In this document: positions 18,539 through 29,100 of the stretch, piece after piece
How positions within the stretch are numbered: position 1 is the first letter of the stretch
Layout of the letters: every line of letters starts with the position of its first letter
Assembly: GCA_947589085.1 (NCBI GenBank)
Contig: CANPZD010000002.1
Location: 1-64,000, forward strand
DNA length: 64,000 nucleotides
Reading direction: 5' to 3'
DNA from: an uncultured Clostridia bacterium
GTDB taxonomy: Bacteria > Bacillota > Clostridia > Christensenellales > Borkfalkiaceae
Position numbers and translations under genes: made by a program
The notes under the pieces: generated by a model
The model's database searches: none
What the model was told of the DNA's origin: nothing
Seen by the model: the letters and a program-made list of their open reading frames with translations, nothing else

Positions 18539-19345
18539 ATGAAAAAATGTTTCACCATGCTCCTTTCCGTCGGACTGGCGGGAATTTGTGCGATCGGGAT
18601 CGCGGCTTGCGGCGGCGGTTCGAGCGTGAAGAATATCGTATCGGATATTGTGACGCAAGAGGAGTGGGAGGCCGCCTTCGCGGAAGAAAATTTTGAAAAT
18701 TTCAAGTTGGAGGCTACTTGTAATCTTACACAAGAATGGTTGGGAAGTGCGACAGTGCAATGTAAATATATTATCGTTTGCGAAAACGAAAAAATATATC
18801 AAAAGACGGAATATATTGGTCGAGCTAACGATGGTTCCGTCCTTTACGGGCCGCGCGTAGTTGAACGTTATTACGATCCTTCCAACGGGCTTGAATATGT
18901 AAAGGACGAAAACAATCAATGGGTTCTATCGGATAATTACGATAACTTAGTGGAATTTATTGAAGGTCCTATTGGCAGTAAGTCTGAAGTTTTGAGTAAT
19001 TTTTTGAATCGGACTATTTATATTCAATTTGGTAATTTCTATGGTGATGATATAGATTTCGCCGATAGCTTTGATCTGTTTGAGTACAGCGAAGAGGAGA
19101 AAGGCTATCTTTATGAATATCGGGGACAAGATGAAAACGGGCACGAGGTTTCTCGATATATCTTAAAATTCAAAAAAGGGAAATTTGCAGGGTACTATAC
19201 AAGCGTCGATTCTTTGGAGTATGATGTATCCACAGGAGATTATGATTATGAACAGGCGGACCTGCTTACAAAATCGTACATCGACAGTGTCGTTACCTAC
19301 GGCGGGCAACATGTGACGCTGCCCGAGGTGAGCGAAGCGGAGTAA
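18539..19345 (+). CDS. Uncharacterised lipoprotein divergent from XRE regulator
   Basis: MKKCFTMLLSVGLAGICAIGIAACGGG signal peptide with lipobox; GAGAGG SD; visibly lower GC than neighbours. Confidence 0.85.
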   Translation: MKKCFTMLLSVGLAGICAIGIAACGGGSSVKNIVSDIVTQEEWEAAFAEENFENFKLEATCNLTQEWLGSATVQCKYIIVCENEKIYQKTEYIGRANDGSVLYGPRVVERYYDPSNGLEYVKDENNQWVLSDNYDNLVEFIEGPIGSKSEVLSNFLNRTIYIQFGNFYGDDIDFADSFDLFEYSEEEKGYLYEYRGQDENGHEVSRYILKFKKGKFAGYYTSVDSLEYDVSTGDYDYEQADLLTKSYIDSVVTYGGQHVTLPEVSEAE

Positions 19346-19396
19346 ACCGCACTGCGCTTGGAACGGTTCTCGGCCTGCACTGCGCAAGGCGTTTTT

Positions 19397-19418
19397 GCCG
19401 CCCCCTCTTCGGGGGCGG
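19397..19418 (+). terminator. Intrinsic terminator-like hairpin after lipoprotein
   Basis: CCGCCCCC-TCTTC-GGGGGCGG followed by TTTGAATTTT. Confidence 0.65.
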
Positions 19419-19475
19419 TTTGAATTTTCCGCCGAAAATTCTTTTGCTAAAAATTGCCGCGGGGGGCAAAAATCT

Positions 19476-19504
19476 TTGACATTTCTTCCGGAATATGCTA
19501 TTCT
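19476..19504 (+). promoter_or_regulatory. Promoter for rpsO
   Basis: TTGACA - 17 bp - TATTCT. Confidence 0.75.
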
Positions 19505-19586
19505 ATATCCCGACGTACGCGAGGAACTGCGCTCTCCACGCACCTCTTGGCGTATCGCAAATCGTTCCATAGGAGGATAAACGCAA

Positions 19587-19841
19587 ATGGAAAAGAGTGA
19601 AATCATCGCAAAATTCGCGGCTCACGAAGGGGATACGGGGTCTCCCGAGGTGCAGATCGCGCTGCTTACGGAGCGCATCAACCACCTCAACGAGCACCTC
19701 AAACTGCACACGCACGACAATCATTCCCGCCGCGGACTTCTGAAGATGGTCGGCCGCCGTCGCGGTCTTTTGGATTATCTCAAAGCAAAAGACATCGAAC
19801 GCTACCGTGCGGTCGTTGCGGCGCTGGAACTTCGTAAGTAA
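19587..19841 (+). CDS. rpsO: 30S ribosomal protein S15
   Basis: [50 protein letters not shown]. Confidence 0.98.
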   Translation: MEKSEIIAKFAAHEGDTGSPEVQIALLTERINHLNEHLKLHTHDNHSRRGLLKMVGRRRGLLDYLKAKDIERYRAVVAALELRK

Positions 19842-19851
19842 CGAACTTGAA

Positions 19852-19880
19852 AAGGGCGGGGTTTTCTTCCGCTCTTTTTT
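19852..19880 (+). terminator. Intrinsic terminator after rpsO
   Basis: AAGGGCGG / CCGCTCTT stem followed by T-run. Confidence 0.7.
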
Positions 19881-19952
19881 GTTGAAAAACCGCTTCTCCG
19901 GCCACGGGGCCGGGGGGCAAAGAATCAAGGAGCAGAAAGGAGAAACGATTTT

Positions 19953-22049
19953 ATGACACCCAATTACAAAGAATTCAAATTCGAGATCGGCGGAAGAGAA
20001 GTTATCGTCGAAACGGGCAAGTATGCCGAACAGACCAACGGCAGCTGCGTCGTCCGCTGCGGCGAAACAGTCGTCATGGTCAACGTCTGCATGTCCGAAA
20101 AACCCAGAGACGGCATGGATTTCTTCCCCCTTCAGGTCGATTACGAAGAAAAAATGTTCGCGGTCGGCAAGATCCCCGGCGGATTCAAGAGAAGAGAGGG
20201 AAGAGCTTCGGATAAGGCGATCCTCACTTCCCGCCTCATCGACCGTCCGCTTCGCCCGCTCTTCCCGAAGGGACTTTTCAACGACGTCGTTGTGATCGCA
20301 ACGGCGCTCTCCGTCGAACCCGACGTCAGCCCCGAACCGCTCGCCATGGTGGGATCCTCCATTGCGCTCGCGATCTCGGATATCCCGTGGGCCGGTCCTA
20401 CGGGCAGCGTGGTCGTCGGTCTCGTGGACGGGCAGTACGTCATCAACCCCGACGCAAAACAGCGCGAAAAGAGCGTGATCCATCTCAATCTTGCCGGCAC
20501 GAAAGACGCGATCCTCATGATCGAAGCGGGCGCCGACGAGGTCACGAACGACGAGATGGTGGGCGCCATTATGTTCGGCCACAAGGAGATCGCAAAGATC
20601 TGCAAGTATATCGAAGAGGTCATCGTGCCCGCCGTCGGCAAGCCCAAGCGCGAGATCGAACTCTATCACGTTCCCGAAAATATCGACGCCGACGTGCGCG
20701 CGTTCGCTTCGGACAAGCTCGACTGGGCGCTGGACACGTTCGACCGCGAAGAGCGCCAGAACCGTCAGGATCAGGTCGACGCGGAAACCGTCGAACATTT
20801 CAAAGACGTCTATCCGGAGAATATCCGCGAAATCAAAGACAGCCTCTACTATCTCACAAAAGAGAAAGTGCGCGCGAAGATCTTCGATAAGGGCATCCGC
20901 CCCGATGGAAGAGGTCTCAAAGACGTGCGCCCCATCTGGTGCGAAAGATCCGTTCTTCCCCGCGCCCACGGCAGCGCCGTGTTCACGAGAGGGCAGACTC
21001 AGACGCTCACGACCTGCACGCTCGATATGCTCGCCGCCGCGCAGAAGCTCGAAGGCCTCGACGACGAGACGGAAAAACGCTATATGCACCAGTACAACTT
21101 CCCCGGCTATTGCACGGGCGAAGCGAAGGCGCTCCGTAGCCCCGGCCGCCGCGAGATCGGCCACGGCGCTCTTGCCGAACGCGCGCTCCTTCCCGTGATT
21201 CCTTCCATCGAAGAATTCCCTTACGCGATCCGCGTGGTAAACGATATTCTTTCTTCGAACGGCTCCTCGTCGATGGCATCCGTCTGCGGTTCGACCATGG
21301 CCCTCATGGATGCGGGCGTTCCCATCAAGGCGCCCGTTGCCGGCGTTGCCATGGGCCTCATCAAAAATGCGGAGACGGGGGAATTCCGCGTGCTCACCGA
21401 TATCCAGGGCCTTGAGGACTTCCTCGGCGATATGGATTTCAAGGTCGCCGGCACCACCAAGGGGATCACCGCCATCCAGATGGATATCAAGATTAAGGGC
21501 ATTTCCGAAGAGATCATGCATACCGCGATCGAACAGGCCAACGAGGGCAGGAAATTCATTCTCTCCAAAATGCTCGCCTGCGTGCCCGAAGTTTCTCCCG
21601 AACTTTCCAAGTACGCGCCGAGGATCATTTCGTTTAAGATCGATCCCGAAAAGATCGGCGACGTCGTCGGCAAACAGGGCAAGGTCATCAATTCGATCAT
21701 CGCCGAGACGGGAACCAAGATCGATATCGAAGAGGACGGCACGGTCTGCATCGCTTCTTACGGCGATCCCGTCGGCGCCGAAAAGGCAAAGGCGATCGTC
21801 GAATCCATCGTGCACGATCCCGAAGTCGGCGATATGTTCATCGGCCGCGTCGTGCGCATTCTTTCCCAGACGGGCGCGTTCGTCGAGTTCGCCCCCGGCA
21901 AAGACGGCATGATCCACATTTCCAAGATGAGCGATCACCGGATCGACAAAGTGGAGGATGTGCTCGCGCTCGGCGACGTCGTGAAAGTGCGCATCATCAA
22001 GATCGGCGAAAAGGGCATCGACTTCAAGCTGCTCGAAAAACTTTCCTGA
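19953..22049 (+). CDS. pnp: Polyribonucleotide nucleotidyltransferase
   Basis: FEIGGREVIVETGKYAEQTNGSCVVRCGETVVMV..., KH (IGKQG-like VGKQGKVINSI) and S1 domains. Confidence 0.97.
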   Translation: MTPNYKEFKFEIGGREVIVETGKYAEQTNGSCVVRCGETVVMVNVCMSEKPRDGMDFFPLQVDYEEKMFAVGKIPGGFKRREGRASDKAILTSRLIDRPLRPLFPKGLFNDVVVIATALSVEPDVSPEPLAMVGSSIALAISDIPWAGPTGSVVVGLVDGQYVINPDAKQREKSVIHLNLAGTKDAILMIEAGADEVTNDEMVGAIMFGHKEIAKICKYIEEVIVPAVGKPKREIELYHVPENIDADVRAFASDKLDWALDTFDREERQNRQDQVDAETVEHFKDVYPENIREIKDSLYYLTKEKVRAKIFDKGIRPDGRGLKDVRPIWCERSVLPRAHGSAVFTRGQTQTLTTCTLDMLAAAQKLEGLDDETEKRYMHQYNFPGYCTGEAKALRSPGRREIGHGALAERALLPVIPSIEEFPYAIRVVNDILSSNGSSSMASVCGSTMALMDAGVPIKAPVAGVAMGLIKNAETGEFRVLTDIQGLEDFLGDMDFKVAGTTKGITAIQMDIKIKGISEEIMHTAIEQANEGRKFILSKMLACVPEVSPELSKYAPRIISFKIDPEKIGDVVGKQGKVINSIIAETGTKIDIEEDGTVCIASYGDPVGAEKAKAIVESIVHDPEVGDMFIGRVVRILSQTGAFVEFAPGKDGMIHISKMSDHRIDKVEDVLALGDVVKVRIIKIGEKGIDFKLLEKLS

Positions 22050-22061
22050 AAAAACTCATGC

Positions 22062-22093
22062 AAAAACGCCTTCGCACAGCGGAGGCGTTTTTT
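22062..22093 (+). terminator. Intrinsic terminator after pnp
   Basis: AACGCCTTCGC-ACA-GCGGAGGCGTT then T-run. Confidence 0.85.
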
Positions 22094-22256
22094 ATTCTTT
22101 TATTTGGGGTCTGTGGAACGCCGATCGGCAAAAATACGACCCCGTGTGCGCAAAACAGACGCATGGATCAAAAAAATCCGCAAAACACAAACGCGGGGGC
22201 GCGCCCGGATCCGAAAAGCCGGGGACGCCCGCAGAGGCGGCTTACCGGCTTGTTTT

Positions 22257-22604
22257 TCAGGCGTCGCCGAAACCGAGGCTGATGAGGATCGCCTTGTTCA
22301 CCCGCGACATGGTAGAGGCCGGCAGTTCGCCGATCCGCGCCATGAGCCGTTTTTTGTCGATCGTGCGGATCTGTTCGAGAAGGATCACCGAATCTTTCTG
22401 CAATCCGAACGCCTGCGGAAGCTCGATATGCGTGGGCAGCCGGGCCTTGTGGATCTTGCTCGTCACGGCGGCGGCGATCACGGTGGGAGAGTATTTGTTG
22501 CCCGTATCGTTCTGCACGACCAGAACGGGACGAACGCCCCCCTGTTCGCTTCCCACCACGGGGGAGAGATCGGCATAATAGAGTTCGCCGCGTTTTACCG
22601 TCAT
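22257..22604 (-). CDS. MazF/PemK (EndoA)-type mRNA interferase
   Basis: [62 protein letters not shown]... [11 protein letters not shown]. Confidence 0.93.
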   Translation of the reverse strand: MTVKRGELYYADLSPVVGSEQGGVRPVLVVQNDTGNKYSPTVIAAAVTSKIHKARLPTHIELPQAFGLQKDSVILLEQIRTIDKKRLMARIGELPASTMSRVNKAILISLGFGDA

Positions 22605-22764
22605 ACTTTTCTCCTTCGTGAGCTGTTCCGCTATCATTTTATGTATCGGAGCGGAAAGATGCTCACGCAGGGATATTCGACCGTTTCGGCGCGCTTTATA
22701 CCTGTTTTGTCCGCAGACCGAAAAAATGAATAATTTTTCTCGAAAATTTGCAAATATACATTTT

Positions 22765-22795
22765 TTCGAAAAATTTTCCGAGCAAATTTTTCGAA
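22765..22795. repeat. AT-rich perfect inverted repeat upstream of giant protease gene
   Basis: TTCGAAAAATTT-TCCGAGC-AAATTTTTCGAA, 12-bp arms. Confidence 0.8.
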
Positions 22796-22976
22796 TTTTT
22801 TTCCGTGAAAAGAAAAATCCGCCGGACGGAATATCCCTTAAAAATGATGTTCACGCTATAAATAGTGAACGTAATGAAAAAAAACGGCCCCCACGAACGG
22901 TAAGAATTGACCAAAACTTTTTTGAAATGATAAATTCTTACAAAATCGTGTAAATCGAAAGCGGCGCCGAATATGA

Positions 22977-23006
22977 TTGACAAAAATACAATTTGCGTGA
23001 TATAAT
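22977..23006 (+). promoter_or_regulatory. Promoter for the giant subtilase-LRR gene
   Basis: TTGACA - 18 bp - TATAAT. Confidence 0.75.
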
Positions 23007-23137
23007 TCATTCATGGATTTCGGCACGGCACGTGCTAATTTTTTTCGCGCGCTCAAATCGCGCCCGGTTTTTGCGTGGAAAAGAATCGGAAATCCGGTCA
23101 CGCAATGCATGTCAAATAACTGATCGAGGATAAAATC

Positions 23138-26100
23138 ATGACAAAAACCAGAAAATCGTTGCGGAACGCGGCCGTTTGCGCGACGGCGGCGCTCATGGCG
23201 GGGACGTTGTTCGCATCTCAGCTCGTTTCCATTCCCGGCAAGGGGGAGACGGTCTCCTCTGCTTCGGGCGAGGCTGCGATCACCGACGTCACCGGAAAAG
23301 TCGCATCAGACTTCACTTCGGCATTCGATCCCAATACGGTGCGGAAACTCCCGGAGGGGATCGACGGCGCACGCGAACTTTCGGTCATCGTGCAGACGAC
23401 GGACAACGCGCTGCTCTCCGCATTCGAAGCGCAGGGCGGAAAATTCGATGACATTGCGGATTTTGCAAGTTCCGCCGCGGGAGCGAAGGTCTCCTCCGCG
23501 ATCGAAGCCGCAAACGGCAGCGCGCTCAAACGTCTCAAAGACGCCGGCGTGCGCTATACCCGCGGCGTTTCGTACGATACGCTCATCGGCGGGTTCGAGA
23601 TTGTCATCAAGGCCAAAGAATACGATAAGATCGTCTCCGCTTTGGCGGGAACGGATGCGGCCGCGTATATCAGCGAGGAGTACGCCCCCGCCGAGGCCAA
23701 ACTCGTCGAGAACGACGTCAACGTGTACGAGACGGGTATTTTCGACAGTCACGATTCCGAATTTCAGGGCGAGGGCACGCTGATCGCCGTGCTCGATACC
23801 GGGTTGGATTACACGCACTCCGTGTTTGATCCCGATGTGTTCGAAGCGGAAGTGGACGCTTCTCAATACGCGATGACGCGTTCCCGTCTCGAGGGGATCG
23901 TCGGCGGTCTCGAAGCCGCCAAATACACCCGCGGCCTTTCCGCCGAAAAGGTGTTCGTCAACAATAAAGTTCCCTATGCCTACGACTATGCGGACAAGGA
24001 TACCGACGTCTATCCGCTTGACAGCGAACACGGGACGCACGTCTCCGGCGTTATCCTCGGCGACAACCGCGGCTCCCTGAAAAACAAGGAGGGCGATCCC
24101 GAGATCGTCGGCGTGGCGCCCAAGGCGCAGCTCGCGATGATGAAAGTGTTCTCGGATACTTCCAGCGGCGCGAAACAGTCGTGGATGCTCGCCGCCCTCG
24201 AGGACTGCGTCAAGCTCGGCGTAGACGTCGTCAACATGTCGCTCGGCATGTCCGCCGGCTTCACCGAAGAGACGGGCGACGATTTCCGCGAGAGCGTATA
24301 CGAAAAAGTGGGCCGGGCGGGCATCAGCCTCGTCTGCGCCGCTTCCAACGACTATAATTCGACCTTCGGTTCCGAGAAGAACGGCAATCTGGGACTGACT
24401 TCCAATCCGGATTCCGCGACCGTGGGTTCTCCTTCCACCTATGAGAGCGCGCTTTCCGTCGCCTCGATCAGCGGCGTGAAAACGCCCTATCTCAAATACG
24501 GGAAAACGATCATGTACTTCACCGAGGCCTCGGACGCCGCTTCCGAGCCGAAGGACTTCGTGAACGATATCCTGCCCTTCGGCGTCGAGTCGAAAGAGTT
24601 CGAGTACGTCACCGTTCCCGGCATCGGCCGCAATGCCGACTACACCGGACTTGACGTTACGGGCAAGATCGCGCTCGTGCGCAGAGGTTCCAATACTTTC
24701 GAGGAAAAGGCCCGCATCGCGATCGAAGATTACCATGCCGCGGGCGTGATCATCTACAACAACGTCTCGGGCGATATCTCGATGACGGTCGGCAGCACCG
24801 ACGGCGCCGTGTGCTCCATTTCGCAGGACAACGGCGAGATCCTTGCCGCGCACCCCACGGGAAAACTGATGATCAGCCGCAAACAGATCGCCGGCCCGTT
24901 CATGTCCGCGTTCTCGTCGTGGGGGCCTACGCCCGATCTTCGCATCAAGCCGGAGATCACGGCGCACGGCGGAGAGATCCTTTCCGCGGTCCCGGGGCAG
25001 GATTACGACCGTCTTTCGGGTACGTCGATGGCCTCTCCCAACCAGGCCGGCGTGACCGCGATCGTGCGCCAATACGTCAAGCAGAAGTTCGGCCTCAACG
25101 GCAGCGACGAGGCGACGAGACTCAAAGTCAACGCGATGGTCAATCAGCTCATGATGTCCACGGCGGATATCGCTTACAACATCAACGGCCTGCCTTACTC
25201 CGTGAGAAAGCAGGGATCCGGGCTTGCCAATCTCGCCGAGGCGACTTCCACGCCCGCATACATTACGACTTACGAGCGCAACGACGGGGATCTCTACGGG
25301 AACGGCGCTTCGCGCTTCCTCGTCGACGACGCCCATGAAATGGATAAAGCAAAGATCGAATACGGCGACGACCGCAACAAGACGGGCGTGTACGATCTTG
25401 TATTCAGCGTCAACAATATTTCCGACGAAGCGCTCTCCTATGAAGTCGGGGCGATCGTCATGACGGAGGGCGTGAGCGAAACCAAGACGGCGCGCGGCGA
25501 CACCACCGTGACCGAAGAGGGATATTTGCTCAGCCCGAAATTCTCGGTCGTGAAAGCGGAAGGGGACGGCACTTTCAACGGAAAGACGGTCTCCGTCAAG
25601 GGCAACGGCAAACTCACCGTTACCGTGCGCATCGAGCTTACCGATTCCGACAAACAGTACTTGGATCGTTCGTTCGCAAACGGCATGTACGTCGAGGGAT
25701 TTATCACGCTGAACGCCAAAAACAAGAAAGCGGTCTCTCTCAACGTGCCCTATCTCTCGTTTTACGGCGACTGGACGAAAGCGCCCATCTTCGATCTCGA
25801 TTACTTCGACACCAACAAGGACGAACTTAACAACGCCATCGATCAGGACGACAAGACCATGGCCGACGCGATCGCGACGCGTGCGATCGGCGGACTGTAC
25901 GACGACTATATCGTCTATCTCGGCGCATATCCGTATCGCCAGAATCCTTCCGCGACGCCCATTGCCGCCGACCGGAAATATATCGCGCTCTCCAACCAGA
26001 GAAGTTCCGCAAACAGCGTGAACGCCGTATGGGCGGGCATGCTGCGCGCCGCGAAGCGCGTGGTCACGACGATCACCGACACTTCGACGGGCGAGGTCGT

Positions 26101-29100
26101 ATGGAGCAAAGAGGATTGGAACCAGCGGAAATCCTATAACTACGGCGGAGCCATTTCAAGCTCGACGATCGACATCGGCTTCTCCGTTCCGGAACACGAT
26201 CTGAAAAACAATACACAATATAACGTACGCGTGGAAGCGTTCGTCGACTACGGAGACGAGAATGAACAGAAGAACGTGAAGAATGTGTTCGAATTCCCGT
26301 TCGTCACCGACTTCCAGGCGCCCGTCGTCACGGATGTGGACTTCTATACCGAATATGACAGAACGTCCCAAAAGACCAAGATCTTTGCGCGCCTGTCCAT
26401 CTTCGACAATCATTATACCTGCGCTTCCTTCTTCGGAAAGATCGTCTATAATACCGATCCCGCCGAGAACGCAAGATATGTGATGAAAACGTTCTCGCCG
26501 TATCCGACGCCCGTCTATTCTTCGTTCAATTCCACGACCGAAGTGACGTATGAGCTGACCGACTATATGTCGCAGCTCACGGATTCCGTCAACCCGAATA
26601 CGTTTATCGTGCAGCTCGTCGACTATGCGCAGAACATCTCCACGTTCGAGATCCGCATCCCGGACAACGCGCAGCTCGTCAACTTCACGGGCAACAAGAT
26701 CAAAACGGATGAGGCAACGGGCCGCCAGACCGTCACGCTCAGTCCCAACGAGATCTACAACCTCGATCCCGAGGTATGGCCCTCCGACCAGTGGGCCGCT
26801 GGTCTCACCTATCGCGTGAACGATTCCTCTGTCGCGCGGATCGTGAACGGGAAACTTCTTGCGGTGACGAGCGGCAATACGCAGCTTACGGTCACGAATG
26901 CTTCGGGCAAGCAGCTTTCCACGCTGGACGTCGTCGTGCTCTCGGAAACCGACGAGGGGTATGTAAAATACACCAGTCCGCAGGTGGACGTGTTCCGCCT
27001 CACGGGATATACCACGGATAAGGCGTTCTATTACCTTTCGAACGACGACCGCGATATCGGCATCACGGGCAGTAAGATGAAATTCTCCGCCAATGCGACG
27101 TCGTACGATCTCTCGATGTTCCCCTCCGAACAGGTCACTCTCGAATATTTTCTTGTGGCCTACAGCGACGCAAAAGTCACGTTCCGCAGCAACAACCCGG
27201 AGATCGTCACGGTCTCCGAAAACGGACAGATCACGGCGGTTGCGGAGGGCTTCGGCTCGGTATCCGTTTCCGTCAGCGTGAACGGACAGTCTACGCTGTA
27301 CGACGCCACCGTCTCCGTCACCGTCAAAAATCCCTATGAACGCAACGGCCCCTATCTGATGGGCTACCGCGGACTGGGCGGCACGGTGGATATCGGCAAA
27401 GACGTGGGCGAGAATCACGGATTTACGCAGGTCTATCAATACGCGTTCTCGCACTACGACTATGTTCCCAAAGATCTCAACGCGGGCGACGTCATCGACG
27501 AGGAAGATCCTTATTACAGCAAGATCTGGTATCTCGGCGAAAACGAGACCGTGGAGAAAGTCATCATTCCCGAGGGCGTGGAGATCATCGGCGCCTATGC
27601 GTTTGCGGGCATGACCGGCCTCAAAGAGGTCGTGCTGCCTTCCACACTCAAACAGATCTCCACGGGAGCGTTCTATAACTGCACGAACCTGCAGACGGTC
27701 ACGGGACTGAAATATGTGAAATTCATCAACCAGGACGCGTTCTATAATACGCGCCTGACGCAAGTGGATCTCTCCGGGATCATCGCGATCGGCAACAATG
27801 CGTTCCGCGGGACGCAGATCGTCGTGCTCTCGCTGCCCGCAACGGCGCAGTCCATCGGCACATATGCCTTTGCGGAGTGCACGGGACTTCAACAGCTCTC
27901 CGTCGCCGCGAGCAACGTTAAACTCGGCGCGGGCGCCTTTGCAGGCTGCACATCGCTGAGTACCGTCACCACGATCAACGCGTACGCCATTCCGGAAGGC
28001 CTGTTCGAACACTGCAGAGCGTTGACGAACGTCACGGTGGGCGCGGCCGTCGAAAGCATCGACCGCAACGCGTTCTCCGGCACGTCGGTCAGCCAGCTCT
28101 CGGTCGCTGCCGGCAACCGGACGTTCGAGGCCTCCGCAGACGGAAAGGTCCTGTACCGTGCGAATGCGGAAGAGGGCGTGAAAGAGATCCTCTATGCGCT
28201 TCCCACGCTCAGCGGCACCTATACGGATGCTGCCGCCACCAAGGTGGGGGCGAGCGCATTCTCGGGCATTGAGAATCTGACGGGCGTATCCCTTCCCAAC
28301 GTCGACGAGATCGGCGAAAACGCTTTCTACGATTGCGAACGCCTTTCCAACGTGAAGCTGGGCAACATTTCGGCGATCCCCGAATATGCCTTCTTCAATA
28401 CGGGCGTCACGTCGTTTGACTTCAAAGGCATCGAGACGATCGGCTCCTATGCGTTCAGCGGCAGCCGTCTGCGCACGGTAACTTTGCCCGCAAACGTAGA
28501 AGTCGGGCTGGCTGCGTTCGAAGTTTGCCCCAACCTTACGAGCGTCACCGTGGGCGCCGGCGCGAAGATCGGCGCGTACGCGTTTACGGGCGCGGGCACT
28601 TCCTATTATCCGTTGTATCGCTACACCGTGAGATTCTCCGACGGCAGTACGTCCGACATGTACAAGGTCGGCTATTATGCCGTATCTATGCTCACCACGC
28701 TGAATCTCGGCGCGGACGTCGAACTCGGCGACAACGCGTTCTCCTATAACCCGAGACTTTCCACGGTCACGCTCGGCGACAACGTAAAGATCGGCTCGTC
28801 CGCATTCTTCTTCTGCACGTCGCTCTCGTCCGTGAACCTCTCCAAGGTGCAGTCGATCGGCGACTATGCGTTCGCCGGCGTTCCGAACTCCCTCATCGCT
28901 CTGGACGAAGACGGGGTCACGACGTACTCGTCCGATTTTGACGAGCCGCAGTCGAACAAACTCACGAGCGTGGATCTCTCTTCGGCGACGAGCATCGGCG
29001 AACATGCCTTTGCTTTGAATACGAAGCTCACGTCCGTCAAACTCGGCGCCGGACTTAAAGAGATCCCCGCGTATGCGTTCTACGGCACCGTGATCTCCGA

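Noticed and set aside
19505-19586. Possible S15 leader regulatory RNA upstream of rpsO
   Set aside because: A leader is present but I could not fold it convincingly into a known S15-binding motif by eye; a covariance search would be needed.
19503-21938. 811-aa minus-strand ORF antisense to rpsO/pnp
   Set aside because: Antisense shadow ORF; rpsO and pnp are certain.
22104-22733. 209-aa plus-strand ORF over the mazF-like gene
   Set aside because: Antisense to a well-recognised MazF protein; no recognisable motif.
22618-22953. 111-aa ORF in the AT-rich upstream region
   Set aside because: Low-complexity F/K-rich translation of homopolymer tracts and palindromes; no SD or family similarity.
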